A stretch of DNA of 10,361 bases from assembly GCA_017501025.1 (NCBI GenBank), contig JAFVXS010000013.1:1-10361 (forward strand), given 5' to 3'. How positions within the stretch are numbered: the first letter of the stretch is position 1; every line of letters starts with the position of its first letter. Under the pieces are notes generated by a model. That model saw only the letters and a list, made by a program, of their open reading frames with translations, had not been told where the DNA came from and ran no database searches. Source of the DNA: Alistipes sp. Its GTDB lineage: Bacteria; Bacteroidota; Bacteroidia; Bacteroidales; Rikenellaceae. Position numbers and translations under genes: made by a program. Shown here in pieces: positions 1 to 7,030 of this stretch.

Positions 1-3000
1 ACTGTTGATTTGATTGATGTTACTCCGACATCGCGTATCGGTATTGGTAGCAACTCATCGACCAAGGCGTGTCGTTTCTTCGTCGATGATATCCGTGTAG
101 AGGTATTGTCTATCTCGAATGGTATCTGGACAGGTTTGGTACGTGCAACCGACACAACCCTGAACCTCGGTTGGACAATTACGGAGGGTAACCGCACCAA
201 CAACTACTTCACATCGTTGTTCCCTAACAACCCTACAAAGAATGCTTTGGACCACAACGGTTACGATAAGGATAACTACACCATCTACCTCTACAAGGAT
301 TCGGCTTGCACCGACTTGGAGTTGCAACTCGACCTCGGTGGTGCATTCTTCCGCGAGGGTTCGGCAGGTGCATACTCCTACTTCCCTTGCCGTTATACGT
401 TCAGCGGTTTGGAGCCGGAGACAACCTACTACTTCCGTGTGAAGGATAAGGTTACGGGCAAAATCTCCGACCCTGTTCCATACTCGACCACCGCAAAGGC
501 CTATACAGGTACTCCTGTAACCTCGTCGGCTGCCGCAGGTGATGTAATTCTGTTCGAGAACTTCGGTGGATGTCTCTATACGGGTGACTTTGCAAACTAT
601 GCTGCGGGTTACACTCGTTCGAATTTGAGCAGTGCTACCGTAAACTACAAAGCCGAGGGTAAGGTTTCGTGGTCGGCTCAAAACGACAAGATGGATGGTG
701 GCTACGCACTCGACTTTGGTCGTACCGATGCCAACTCCGAGAGCGGTCTTTTCAGCACTTGTAAGGGTCTGCTCGATGATATGGGTCTCGAAGAGTGGGG
801 TTACACTTCGACCGACAACGCCAACCGTGTATTTATCAAGCCCGGCTACGTTAAGATTGGTGGCAGCGAGCAGATTGCAGCTATCGTTACCCCTAAATTG
901 AAGGCTCTCTCGACATCGACGCTCTCGCAGGTGACTGTAACCTTCAAGGCTTGTAAGCTCTCGACCCAGAACTACAACAACTCCGTAAACGAGGATTATG
1001 TTATCGTTCGCGGTATTACCGGAGCATCCATCAATCCATTGACCGCTACCGAAAACCCTGGTTTGGTTACCGGTGGTTACGACTGCGATGCTGTAAATGT
1101 AACGCTCAACTCGGCACTCGGTGAGTGGAAACAGTATAGCGTAACATTGGATGGTGTTTCGGGTGATACACGTATCGCAATCGGCGGTAACCGTCCGACA
1201 GCGGGCAACTCCCGTTTCTTCCTCGACGATATCAAGGTAACGGTTAAGACAACCGGTATCAAGGTTATCACAGGTAAGGTATCGTACGGTGGTTCGGGTG
1301 TTGCAGGCGTTGCCGTAACCGACGGTTATACTACGGTATTGACCGATGCAAGCGGTAACTACAAGATTCCGTACAGCAAGGCTCCTGAATATATCTATTA
1401 TAGCACGCCTCACAACCACGAAATTGGTCGTGCAGGTACAGGTCTTCCTGTTCAGTACATTAAGTTTGATTCGTCGAAACTGACCGGCTACAACTTCACG
1501 CTGGGTGCGAAGATGAAGTCATCGACCCACCTCAACTACGACGATGCAGCCGATAAGTTGGGCAACTGGTACCTCTTTGTGATGGCCGACCCACAGACCC
1601 ACAAAGACTCACAAGACAACTGCTACAAGCGTTTCACCAAAAATGTTGTTACCGATATTAAGGCACAGGTTGGACGTGGTTATAACAGTGCTTGTGATTC
1701 GAGTTCGGGTGCAAATCAGGCATACGGAGTAATGCTTGGTGACGTTGTTTGGGACTCGGATAGCGATGCTTATCACTCTACAATGAAGGCCGCATTGGAG
1801 GTTAGCGATTCGGGTGTATATTGGTTCGCTTGTCCGGGTAACCACGACTACCACTACACTAATCGTACACTTACCGGCTTCAAGAACATCTATGGACCTA
1901 CACGCCACTCGTTCAACCGTGGTGATGTTCACGTTGTATGTATGAACAACGTACAATACACATCGAAGACCTCTTACGAGGCGGGCTTTACGGCTGATGA
2001 GTTCAACTGGTTGCGTTCCGACCTTGCCGCTGTAAGCAAGGATAAGTGCGTGGTGTTGTGCTGTCACATCCAATTCTTCGGTGGTGGTGAGGGTACTCAC
2101 CTCAAATCGCGTTACCACGACGAGACTTTGGCAGAGTTGAGCAAGTTTGCCAACGCATACATCTTTACGGGGCACCGCCACAGCCACAAGTCGTACTACC
2201 ATAAGAATTATGGTGTATTCGAGGTTAATCACCCTGCTGCTTGTGGTCAGTTCTGGAATACGAAGGTTTGTGCCGACGGTACACCTGCGGGTTATACTAT
2301 CTATACATTCAAGGGTAACAACATCCTTCACCAGCGTTTCAAGGCTGTTGGTACAAGTGGCTCGGCAGATGTAGATAGTACTGCTGCCGGAAACAGCTAT
2401 ATCGACAACGGTCTGCGTGTATATTGGGCAGCCGACCAGATCTACGACACATCGAACCAAATCGACCGCTATACTTGGGGTCACACAAATACAAGCGTCA
2501 TTGTTGCAAACGTATTTATGGGTCACCAGCAGGGCGGTCCTGCGGGAACAATCGCCGGCAACTGGAAGGTACAGGTATCGAGCGACTCGGGTAAGACGTG
2601 GAAGAATATGGACTTGGTTGATTCGTCGTTCTTCCGCCACAGCATACCAAATGGTCTGCAAGGCTTTACAGGCGGTGGCGACTTCAACTACAAAGTCTAT
2701 ATCGTCGATTCGGCAGGTATCACTATGAATAACGCTGCGAACTACAATGGTACCGCAGCAGGTGTTCGTGGCGATATCGACTGGTGGTATTGGGCAAAGG
2801 CTCTCGAAGGTGCCAACAACAGTATTACCAACCGTAACGGCAACGCTTTGGGCGACTGCTGGAACTATGCAAACGTAAGCCCTCACATCTTCCGTGCAGA
2901 TGTTGGCAAGAGCTACGCGTCGCGTACAGCAGTAGATACCGCTATCAAGAATGGCACATTGATTATCAAGGCGACTTCCCCAACGGGTATCTCCTACACG

Positions 3001-3060
3001 GCAGACAAATTGACTGTTTTCAGCAAGAGTGACGATACCGGTTTGGAGTGGAAAGATTAA
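1..3060 (+). CDS. Secreted multidomain calcineurin-like metallophosphoesterase (5'-partial)
   Basis: The frame is open from base 1, so the true start and any signal peptide lie upstream; 1019 codons are visible (numbered here from base 1). Order: the tail of a jelly-roll-like module (to about residue 40), a fibronectin III-like segment (about 45-165, with ETTYYFRV), a second full jelly-roll-like module (about 180-417) ending in RFFLDDI, a carboxypeptidase-regulatory-like beta sandwich (about 420-510, with LTDASGNYKIPY), the phosphoesterase core (about 520-770) and a C-terminal beta-rich region to the end. Core metal-ligand motifs are all present: DPQ (D530), GDVVWD (D581), GNHDYH (613-618), H689 in CCHIQF, and GHRHSH (725-729). 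The first motif has Gln where many family members have His. The arrangement matches Bacteroidota proteins with N- and C-terminal metallophosphatase-associated domains (the PF16371/PF00149/PF16370 type). The substrate is unknown; an extracytoplasmic phosphomono- or diesterase is inferred. Codons are strongly biased (CGT, GGT, AAC), unlike the downstream genes, suggesting high expression. Confidence 0.88.
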   Translation, partial: TVDLIDVTPTSRIGIGSNSSTKACRFFVDDIRVEVLSISNGIWTGLVRATDTTLNLGWTITEGNRTNNYFTSLFPNNPTKNALDHNGYDKDNYTIYLYKDSACTDLELQLDLGGAFFREGSAGAYSYFPCRYTFSGLEPETTYYFRVKDKVTGKISDPVPYSTTAKAYTGTPVTSSAAAGDVILFENFGGCLYTGDFANYAAGYTRSNLSSATVNYKAEGKVSWSAQNDKMDGGYALDFGRTDANSESGLFSTCKGLLDDMGLEEWGYTSTDNANRVFIKPGYVKIGGSEQIAAIVTPKLKALSTSTLSQVTVTFKACKLSTQNYNNSVNEDYVIVRGITGASINPLTATENPGLVTGGYDCDAVNVTLNSALGEWKQYSVTLDGVSGDTRIAIGGNRPTAGNSRFFLDDIKVTVKTTGIKVITGKVSYGGSGVAGVAVTDGYTTVLTDASGNYKIPYSKAPEYIYYSTPHNHEIGRAGTGLPVQYIKFDSSKLTGYNFTLGAKMKSSTHLNYDDAADKLGNWYLFVMADPQTHKDSQDNCYKRFTKNVVTDIKAQVGRGYNSACDSSSGANQAYGVMLGDVVWDSDSDAYHSTMKAALEVSDSGVYWFACPGNHDYHYTNRTLTGFKNIYGPTRHSFNRGDVHVVCMNNVQYTSKTSYEAGFTADEFNWLRSDLAAVSKDKCVVLCCHIQFFGGGEGTHLKSRYHDETLAELSKFANAYIFTGHRHSHKSYYHKNYGVFEVNHPAACGQFWNTKVCADGTPAGYTIYTFKGNNILHQRFKAVGTSGSADVDSTAAGNSYIDNGLRVYWAADQIYDTSNQIDRYTWGHTNTSVIVANVFMGHQQGGPAGTIAGNWKVQVSSDSGKTWKNMDLVDSSFFRHSIPNGLQGFTGGGDFNYKVYIVDSAGITMNNAANYNGTAAGVRGDIDWWYWAKALEGANNSITNRNGNALGDCWNYANVSPHIFRADVGKSYASRTAVDTAIKNGTLIIKATSPTGISYTADKLTVFSKSDDTGLEWKD

Positions 3061-3076
3061 CTCCTAAACTAATACG

Positions 3077-3114
3077 AAGAGAGGCAACCGCAGATGTGGT
3101 TGCCTCTCTTTTTT
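3077..3114 (+). terminator. Intrinsic terminator of the phosphoesterase gene
   Basis: A 13-bp perfect stem (3077-3089 paired with 3098-3110) with an 8-nt loop runs into six T residues at 3109-3114. It begins 17 bases after the stop codon of the phosphoesterase gene. There is no T-run on the opposite side, so it should act on plus-strand transcription only, not on the converging aldehyde dehydrogenase transcript. Confidence 0.9.
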
Positions 3115-3163
3115 GCAGCGGCACTGCACTAGCGGAGGGGTTCTGTGAAAGAGAGCCGCCGAG

Positions 3164-3280
3164 GATAAGGTCAGATAAGGTCAAGTAGGGTCATCGGCAA
3201 AAATCGCCTAACGCCCCTAATGCCTCTAACGTCGCTAACATCCATTCGGCGATAGCCGCATCGGCGAAGCCGATGACAGC
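3164..3280. repeat. Structured intergenic repeat, copy 1
   Basis: This non-coding stretch lies between two converging genes. It has three parts: three 10-bp units (GATAAGGTCA twice exactly, then AGTAGGGTCA; 3164-3193), a 14-base spacer, four 9-bp units starting CTAA (CTAACGCCC, CTAATGCCT, CTAACGTCG, CTAACATCC; 3208-3243), then two adjacent hairpins. The first is CGGC-GATA-GCCG (3247-3258); the second is CATCGGC-GAA-GCCGATG (3259-3275). The same order of parts recurs at 10233-10361. Function is unknown. The second hairpin sits 10 bases past the stop of the minus-strand aldehyde dehydrogenase, so it could also protect or end that transcript, but no T-run follows it on that strand. Confidence 0.75.
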
Positions 3281-3285
3281 CCCAC

Positions 3286-4668
3286 TTACAAAAGTTTTTT
3301 AACCAACGAAAATAGTCGGTATGGCATATATCGAAATTTCAAATCGATGCCTGTCGGAGTGGTAACTACCGAACGACGATGCGAGAAGCACTCGAACGAT
3401 GCCCGTCCGTGATAGGAGCCCATACCCGAGTGTCCTACACCTCCAAACGGCAAATCCTCATTGGCGATGTGCATTATCGTATCGTTTATGCAGGCTCCAC
3501 CCGACGAAGTCTGCTCCAAAACACGTTCTGCCGTATGCTCGTCGCCAAAGTAGTACAACGCAAGTGGTTTTTCGCCTCGACGCACAATCTGCACAGCCTC
3601 GTCGGTGGTCTGTACGGTAAGGAGCGGAAATATAGGTCCAAAAATCTCCTCCTGCATAATCGGAGCATTCATATCGTGCTGTGCAATAACCGTAGGCTCG
3701 ATATATCGGGTTTCACGGTCGCTGTTACCACCCACCAAAATCTCTGCACCATCGAGATAGCCGACAAGACGGTCGAACGCACGTTCATTCACGACTCTCG
3801 CATAGTGACGACTCTTCTCGGCACGACGCCCCGTCAGCGAACGGAACGCCTCGCGAAGAGCCTCGACAAACTCATCCTTTATCGCCTGATGAACTATCAG
3901 ATAGTCGGGAGCTATGCAGGTCTGACCCGCATTTATGCACTTACCCCACGCAATACGACGTGCCGCAACCTTTATATTGGCCGAACTATCGACAATGCAG
4001 GGACTCTTGCCGCCCAACTCCAAAACTACGGGGGTCAGCGTGCGTGCTGCCTCGCTCATCACCAATCGACCGAGCGATGGACTACCCGTGAAGAATATCA
4101 AATCGAAACGCTCGGCAAGCAGTTGCGTGTTTACGGTACGGTTACCCTGAACGATGGCAACGTAGTTATCCTCGAACGTTTGGTCAATCATCTGCTCCAA
4201 CACATTGGATACGGTTGGTACGTATGGCGAAGGTTTCAGGCACGCTGTACAACCTGCCGATATAGCACCTACCAGCGGATTGAGAAGCAGCTGTACGGGA
4301 TAGTTCCACGGAGCGATAATCAGCGTGCAGCCCAATGGCTCACGATGTATGCGTGACTTCGACGGAAACATCTTCAACGGAGTTGCAACCCGTTCATCAC
4401 GAGCCCACGAACGAAGATGGCGAACGTGGTTGCGAATCTCGGCACGCACAATGCTGATTTCGGTCATATAAGCCTCCTCGTACGACTTGTGTAAATCCTG
4501 CCACAACGCCTTTGTAAGTGGCTCCTCCCACTCTTGGAGAGCCTTATCAAGACGTTTGAGTGCCGACAAACGACTCTCGATAGGGAGTGTCGCACCCGTA
4601 GCAAAGTAGTCGCGTTGGCGGCGAACTACCGAGGTAATATACTCTTGTGAACTATTCTCGACTGCCAT
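3286..4668 (-). CDS. Class-3-type aldehyde dehydrogenase
   Basis: A 460-residue NAD(P)-dependent aldehyde dehydrogenase, oxidising an aldehyde to the acid. Full-length for the short ALDH3-like branch. Visible motifs: APWNYP with the oxyanion Asn122, KPSPYVP with cofactor-binding Lys145, FTGSPSLG (193-200), ELGGKSP with general base Glu217, GQTC with catalytic Cys251, EEIFGP (340-345) and PFGGVGHSGMGSYHG (407-421). The C-terminal tail (about 447-460) is aromatic, hydrophobic and basic, resembling the tails of ALDH3 members that act on long-chain or membrane-borne aldehydes; that substrate class is an inference. The ATG at 4668 lies five bases after the stop of the upstream dehydrogenase on the same strand, so the two are almost certainly co-transcribed. 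Ends with TAA. Confidence 0.93.
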   Translation of the reverse strand: MAVENSSQEYITSVVRRQRDYFATGATLPIESRLSALKRLDKALQEWEEPLTKALWQDLHKSYEEAYMTEISIVRAEIRNHVRHLRSWARDERVATPLKMFPSKSRIHREPLGCTLIIAPWNYPVQLLLNPLVGAISAGCTACLKPSPYVPTVSNVLEQMIDQTFEDNYVAIVQGNRTVNTQLLAERFDLIFFTGSPSLGRLVMSEAARTLTPVVLELGGKSPCIVDSSANIKVAARRIAWGKCINAGQTCIAPDYLIVHQAIKDEFVEALREAFRSLTGRRAEKSRHYARVVNERAFDRLVGYLDGAEILVGGNSDRETRYIEPTVIAQHDMNAPIMQEEIFGPIFPLLTVQTTDEAVQIVRRGEKPLALYYFGDEHTAERVLEQTSSGGACINDTIMHIANEDLPFGGVGHSGMGSYHGRASFECFSHRRSVVTTPTGIDLKFRYMPYRLFSLVKKLL

Positions 4669-4673
4669 ATTTA

Positions 4674-5501
4674 CTACTCTTTTTTACCGTTTCGTCCCGT
4701 AAAGTTATCCATTGTCGAGTAAATTCCAAAGATTTTGCCGAAAATAAAATCGAAAACGGGTGTTGGCAGCACCCCTTGCCAGAAGCGGATAAAGTGGTAA
4801 CCGAGCGGCATTGTAAGGAAATCGTTGTTGCGTTCTATCGCCCGAATAATCTTCTCGGCGGTCTTTTCGGGTTTCAATATCGGCAATATACGCGAGCGGA
4901 CACCGTCGAACATTCCCGTCGATATGTAGTATGGAGCAACGGTTGTAATATGCACCCCCGTCTGCTCCTCCTGCATCTCGACACGCACCGAATCGGACCA
5001 ACCTACAACTGCCCACTTGCTGGCTGCATAGACCGACATTCGCGGATTTGAGACCAAACCGGCTGCCGAGGCTATATTACAAATATGCCCACTACGACGT
5101 GCAACCATCGACGGCAGACATAGGTGGGCAATATACATAGGTGCCATAGCATTTACCTCCATCGTCTTGTCGATTTCGCGACGACTCTGCTCGTGGAACA
5201 GGCGATTGCCCGTAACAATGCCCGCACAATTTATCAATATATCGGGAGTTGCAGCATTATCATCGGCTATCATCTCGTTATAGGCACGTTCGACTTCGGC
5301 AAACTTCGTAATATCTATTTGACAGGTAACAACCCGACCCAAATCTTTGAACTCATCGGCAACCGCTGCAAGCGACTCCTTGTTAATATCCCAAATAATA
5401 AGTTCGGCAGCACCCCGTTCGAGGGCTTTGCGTCCCATAATCTTTCCGATACCCGATGCTCCACCGGTAATAAGCACTCGGCTGTTGTTAAATTTTGACA
5501 T
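4674..5501 (-). CDS. SDR-family NAD(P)-dependent dehydrogenase
   Basis: A 275-residue classical short-chain dehydrogenase/reductase with a Rossmann fold. It shows TGGASGIG (12-19) for cofactor binding, Asp38 at the end of the second beta strand (favouring NAD over NADP), NCAG (91-94), and the catalytic set Asn117, Ser145, Tyr158 and Lys162 (YAASK). The middle region resembles the SDR16C/retinol dehydrogenase-10-like branch, which oxidises lipophilic alcohols. The C-terminal 45 residues are aromatic and hydrophobic (around PLGYHFIRFWQG and PTPVFDFIFGK), suggesting membrane association. It is the first gene of a two-gene unit with the aldehyde dehydrogenase downstream, fitting successive oxidation of an alcohol to an aldehyde and then an acid. 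Exact substrate cannot be read from sequence. The start is the ATG at 5501, 11 residues ahead of the glycine motif as expected. Confidence 0.93.
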   Translation of the reverse strand: MSKFNNSRVLITGGASGIGKIMGRKALERGAAELIIWDINKESLAAVADEFKDLGRVVTCQIDITKFAEVERAYNEMIADDNAATPDILINCAGIVTGNRLFHEQSRREIDKTMEVNAMAPMYIAHLCLPSMVARRSGHICNIASAAGLVSNPRMSVYAASKWAVVGWSDSVRVEMQEEQTGVHITTVAPYYISTGMFDGVRSRILPILKPEKTAEKIIRAIERNNDFLTMPLGYHFIRFWQGVLPTPVFDFIFGKIFGIYSTMDNFTGRNGKKE

Positions 5502-5552
5502 AGTGGTAAAAAATAAAAATTAACATTCTGTGCCGTTTATTACAAAATCATC

Positions 5553-5560
5553 CAAAAATA
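5553..5560 (-). promoter_or_regulatory. Candidate promoter -7 box for the SDR-ALDH operon
   Basis: Read on the minus strand this is TATTTTTG, an exact match to the Bacteroidota -7 consensus TAnnTTTG. Transcription would start near 5546, giving a leader of about 45 nt to the ATG at 5501. No good TTTG-type -33 box is visible at the usual spacing, so confidence is moderate. Confidence 0.45.
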
Positions 5561-5595
5561 GGGCTATTCCACACCATTTTTTCGATGAAAATATA

Positions 5596-5603
5596 TAACT
5601 TTG
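5596..5603 (+). promoter_or_regulatory. Candidate promoter -7 box for the aminotransferase gene
   Basis: TAACTTTG matches the Bacteroidota -7 consensus TAnnTTTG exactly. The T-run at 5577-5582 is the only poor candidate for a -33 element. Transcription from about 5610 would give a leader of about 85 nt before the ATG at 5696. The box is only 35 bases from the opposing candidate box at 5553-5560. Confidence 0.5.
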
Positions 5604-5613
5604 ACACTCGGAG

Positions 5614-5627
5614 GGAGCCAATGCTCC
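5614..5627 (+). other. Small hairpin at the 5' end of the aminotransferase leader
   Basis: GGAGC-CAAT-GCTCC forms a 5-bp stem with a 4-nt loop a few bases after the expected transcription start. It could stabilise the 5' end of the message, but a stem this short can arise by chance. No larger riboswitch-like fold is evident in the leader. Confidence 0.25.
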
Positions 5628-5695
5628 GCTGCAAATGTAAAACAGTTTTGCTGCCAATACAAAAAATAGGGCAGAACACAACATAAATACGAGAA

Positions 5696-6904
5696 ATGGA
5701 ACATCACGAGATTCTACGACAGCAATTCCTACGCCACGTAGCACAGACATCGCCTTCGCCACTGATGATTTCGGTTGCACGAGCCGAAGGTGTGCGATTT
5801 TTTACCGCCGACGACAAACCCTACTACGACCTTATAGCAGGAGTCTCGGTGAGCAACGTAGGTCACTCAAACCCCGCAGTCGTCGAGGCCGTAAAGCGTC
5901 AGGCGGAGCAGTATATGCACGTTATGGTCTATGGTGAAATGCTCTATCGTCCCCAAATCGAGTATGCACGACGTATCGCCGAACATTTGCCATCGCCATT
6001 GGAGAGCATCTACTTCACTAATTCGGGAGCCGAAGCTGTCGAGGGTGCTTTGAAACTCGCAAAACGCTATACGCACCGCACCGAACTGATATCGATGCGA
6101 CGTGCCTATCACGGCTCAACCCTTGGTGCTATGGCGATGATGGGTACACCCGAAGGCGAAGAGTGGAAGTCGGCATTTCGACCTATGCCTGCCGATATTC
6201 AGTCGATAGAGTTCAACGATTTCGAGGCTCTGCAACGCATTACCGAACGCACAGCCTGTGTCTTGTGCGAACCCGTACAAGGAGAGGCGGGCGTACGCAC
6301 ACCAGCAGATGGCTATCTGATGGCTCTGCGACAGCGTTGCGATGAGGTGGGAGCACTGCTCATATTCGACGAGATACAGACCGGTATGGGACGTACGGGA
6401 GAGATGTTCGCAATGACAAAATATGGTGTCACCCCCGATATTGTCTGCCTTGCAAAGGCCTTTGGCGGAGGTATGCCACTCGGAGCGTTTATCTCCTCAA
6501 ATGCCATTATGGAGAGTTTGCAAAACAACCCGACACTCGGGCATATAACCACATTCGGAGGTCATCCCGTATGTTGTGCCGCAGGTCTTGCCGCACTGCA
6601 ATATATCGAAGAAAATCACCTCGTAGCAGAGGTTGAACGCAAAGGAGCCCTCTACGAAGAGTTGCTTACGGGACACCCTATGGTACGCGAAATTCGTCGT
6701 AGCGGGCTGCTTTTAGCCGTAGAGTTGGGTAGCGAAGAGCGACTCTTTGCCACAATGGAGGCCTTCAAAGAGGAGGGTGTTTTGAGCGATTGGTTTCTCT
6801 ATTGCAGCACTGCATTCCGCATCTCGCCACCACTGACAATCAGCGACGACGAAATTCGCGACAGCAGCCGCATAATACTCCGCTGCCTCGACCGACTCGC
6901 ATAG
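5696..6904 (+). CDS. Class III PLP-dependent aminotransferase
   Basis: A 402-residue fold-type I aminotransferase of the acetylornithine/ornithine/4-aminobutyrate group, full-length for the family. It shows DLIAGVSVSNVGHSNP (45-60), the phosphate-binding NSGAEA (109-114), AYHGST with the ring-stacking aromatic Tyr138 (137-142), CEPVQGEAG (191-199), FDEIQTG with Asp225 for the pyridine nitrogen, LAKAFGGGMPLG with Schiff-base Lys254, and TTFGGHP (285-291). It transfers an amino group from a donor, probably an omega-amine or alpha-amino acid, to an oxo-acid in the cytoplasm. Exact substrate is not readable and no arginine-pathway genes are beside it, so argD is not assigned. It is divergent from the SDR-ALDH unit with its own candidate promoter. 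The ATG at 5696 places the N-terminal helix as usual; Met24 would cut into it. Stop is TAG. Confidence 0.92.
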   Translation: MEHHEILRQQFLRHVAQTSPSPLMISVARAEGVRFFTADDKPYYDLIAGVSVSNVGHSNPAVVEAVKRQAEQYMHVMVYGEMLYRPQIEYARRIAEHLPSPLESIYFTNSGAEAVEGALKLAKRYTHRTELISMRRAYHGSTLGAMAMMGTPEGEEWKSAFRPMPADIQSIEFNDFEALQRITERTACVLCEPVQGEAGVRTPADGYLMALRQRCDEVGALLIFDEIQTGMGRTGEMFAMTKYGVTPDIVCLAKAFGGGMPLGAFISSNAIMESLQNNPTLGHITTFGGHPVCCAAGLAALQYIEENHLVAEVERKGALYEELLTGHPMVREIRRSGLLLAVELGSEERLFATMEAFKEEGVLSDWFLYCSTAFRISPPLTISDDEIRDSSRIILRCLDRLA

Positions 6905-6948
6905 AAAAAATGGTGCAGTAGCCGATATTTTCTCGTTCGCCCCTCGAT

Positions 6949-6982
6949 TTTGCCGTTTAACCCCAACCGACATTAACCTTTG
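6949..6982 (+). promoter_or_regulatory. Candidate promoter of the outer-membrane protein gene
   Basis: TTTG at 6949-6952 and TAACCTTTG at 6974-6982 resemble the Bacteroidota -33 and -7 boxes, with one extra base inside the -7 box and a 21-base spacer. Transcription would start near 6989, about 40 nt before the chosen ATG. No terminator is visible after the aminotransferase stop at 6904, so read-through from it is also possible. The remaining bases of 6905-7030 hold nothing else recognisable. Confidence 0.4.
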
Positions 6983-7030
6983 TCGCTATCGGATATCTCT
7001 ATTTAAGTGCAAAGCCCAAAATCGATAGTG

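Noticed and set aside
55..1419. Long minus-strand open frame opposite the phosphoesterase (and a second at 1609-2886)
   Set aside because: Both translate to Val/Thr/Arg/Cys-rich sequence without domains. They are by-products of the biased codons of the real gene, whose own frame carries clear motifs.
3379..4356. Plus-strand open frame opposite the aldehyde dehydrogenase
   Set aside because: No recognisable domain, and all catalytic motifs are in the opposite frame; it is a shadow.
5520..5780. Minus-strand 86-codon frame with a hydrophobic stretch overlapping the divergent promoter region
   Set aside because: It overlaps the start of the aminotransferase and both promoter boxes, has no start signal, and its hydrophobic part is encoded by AT-rich promoter DNA; coding is unlikely.
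7007..7030. GTG start at 7007 for the outer-membrane protein
   Set aside because: It would add eight residues ahead of an otherwise standard signal peptide starting at the ATG at 7031.
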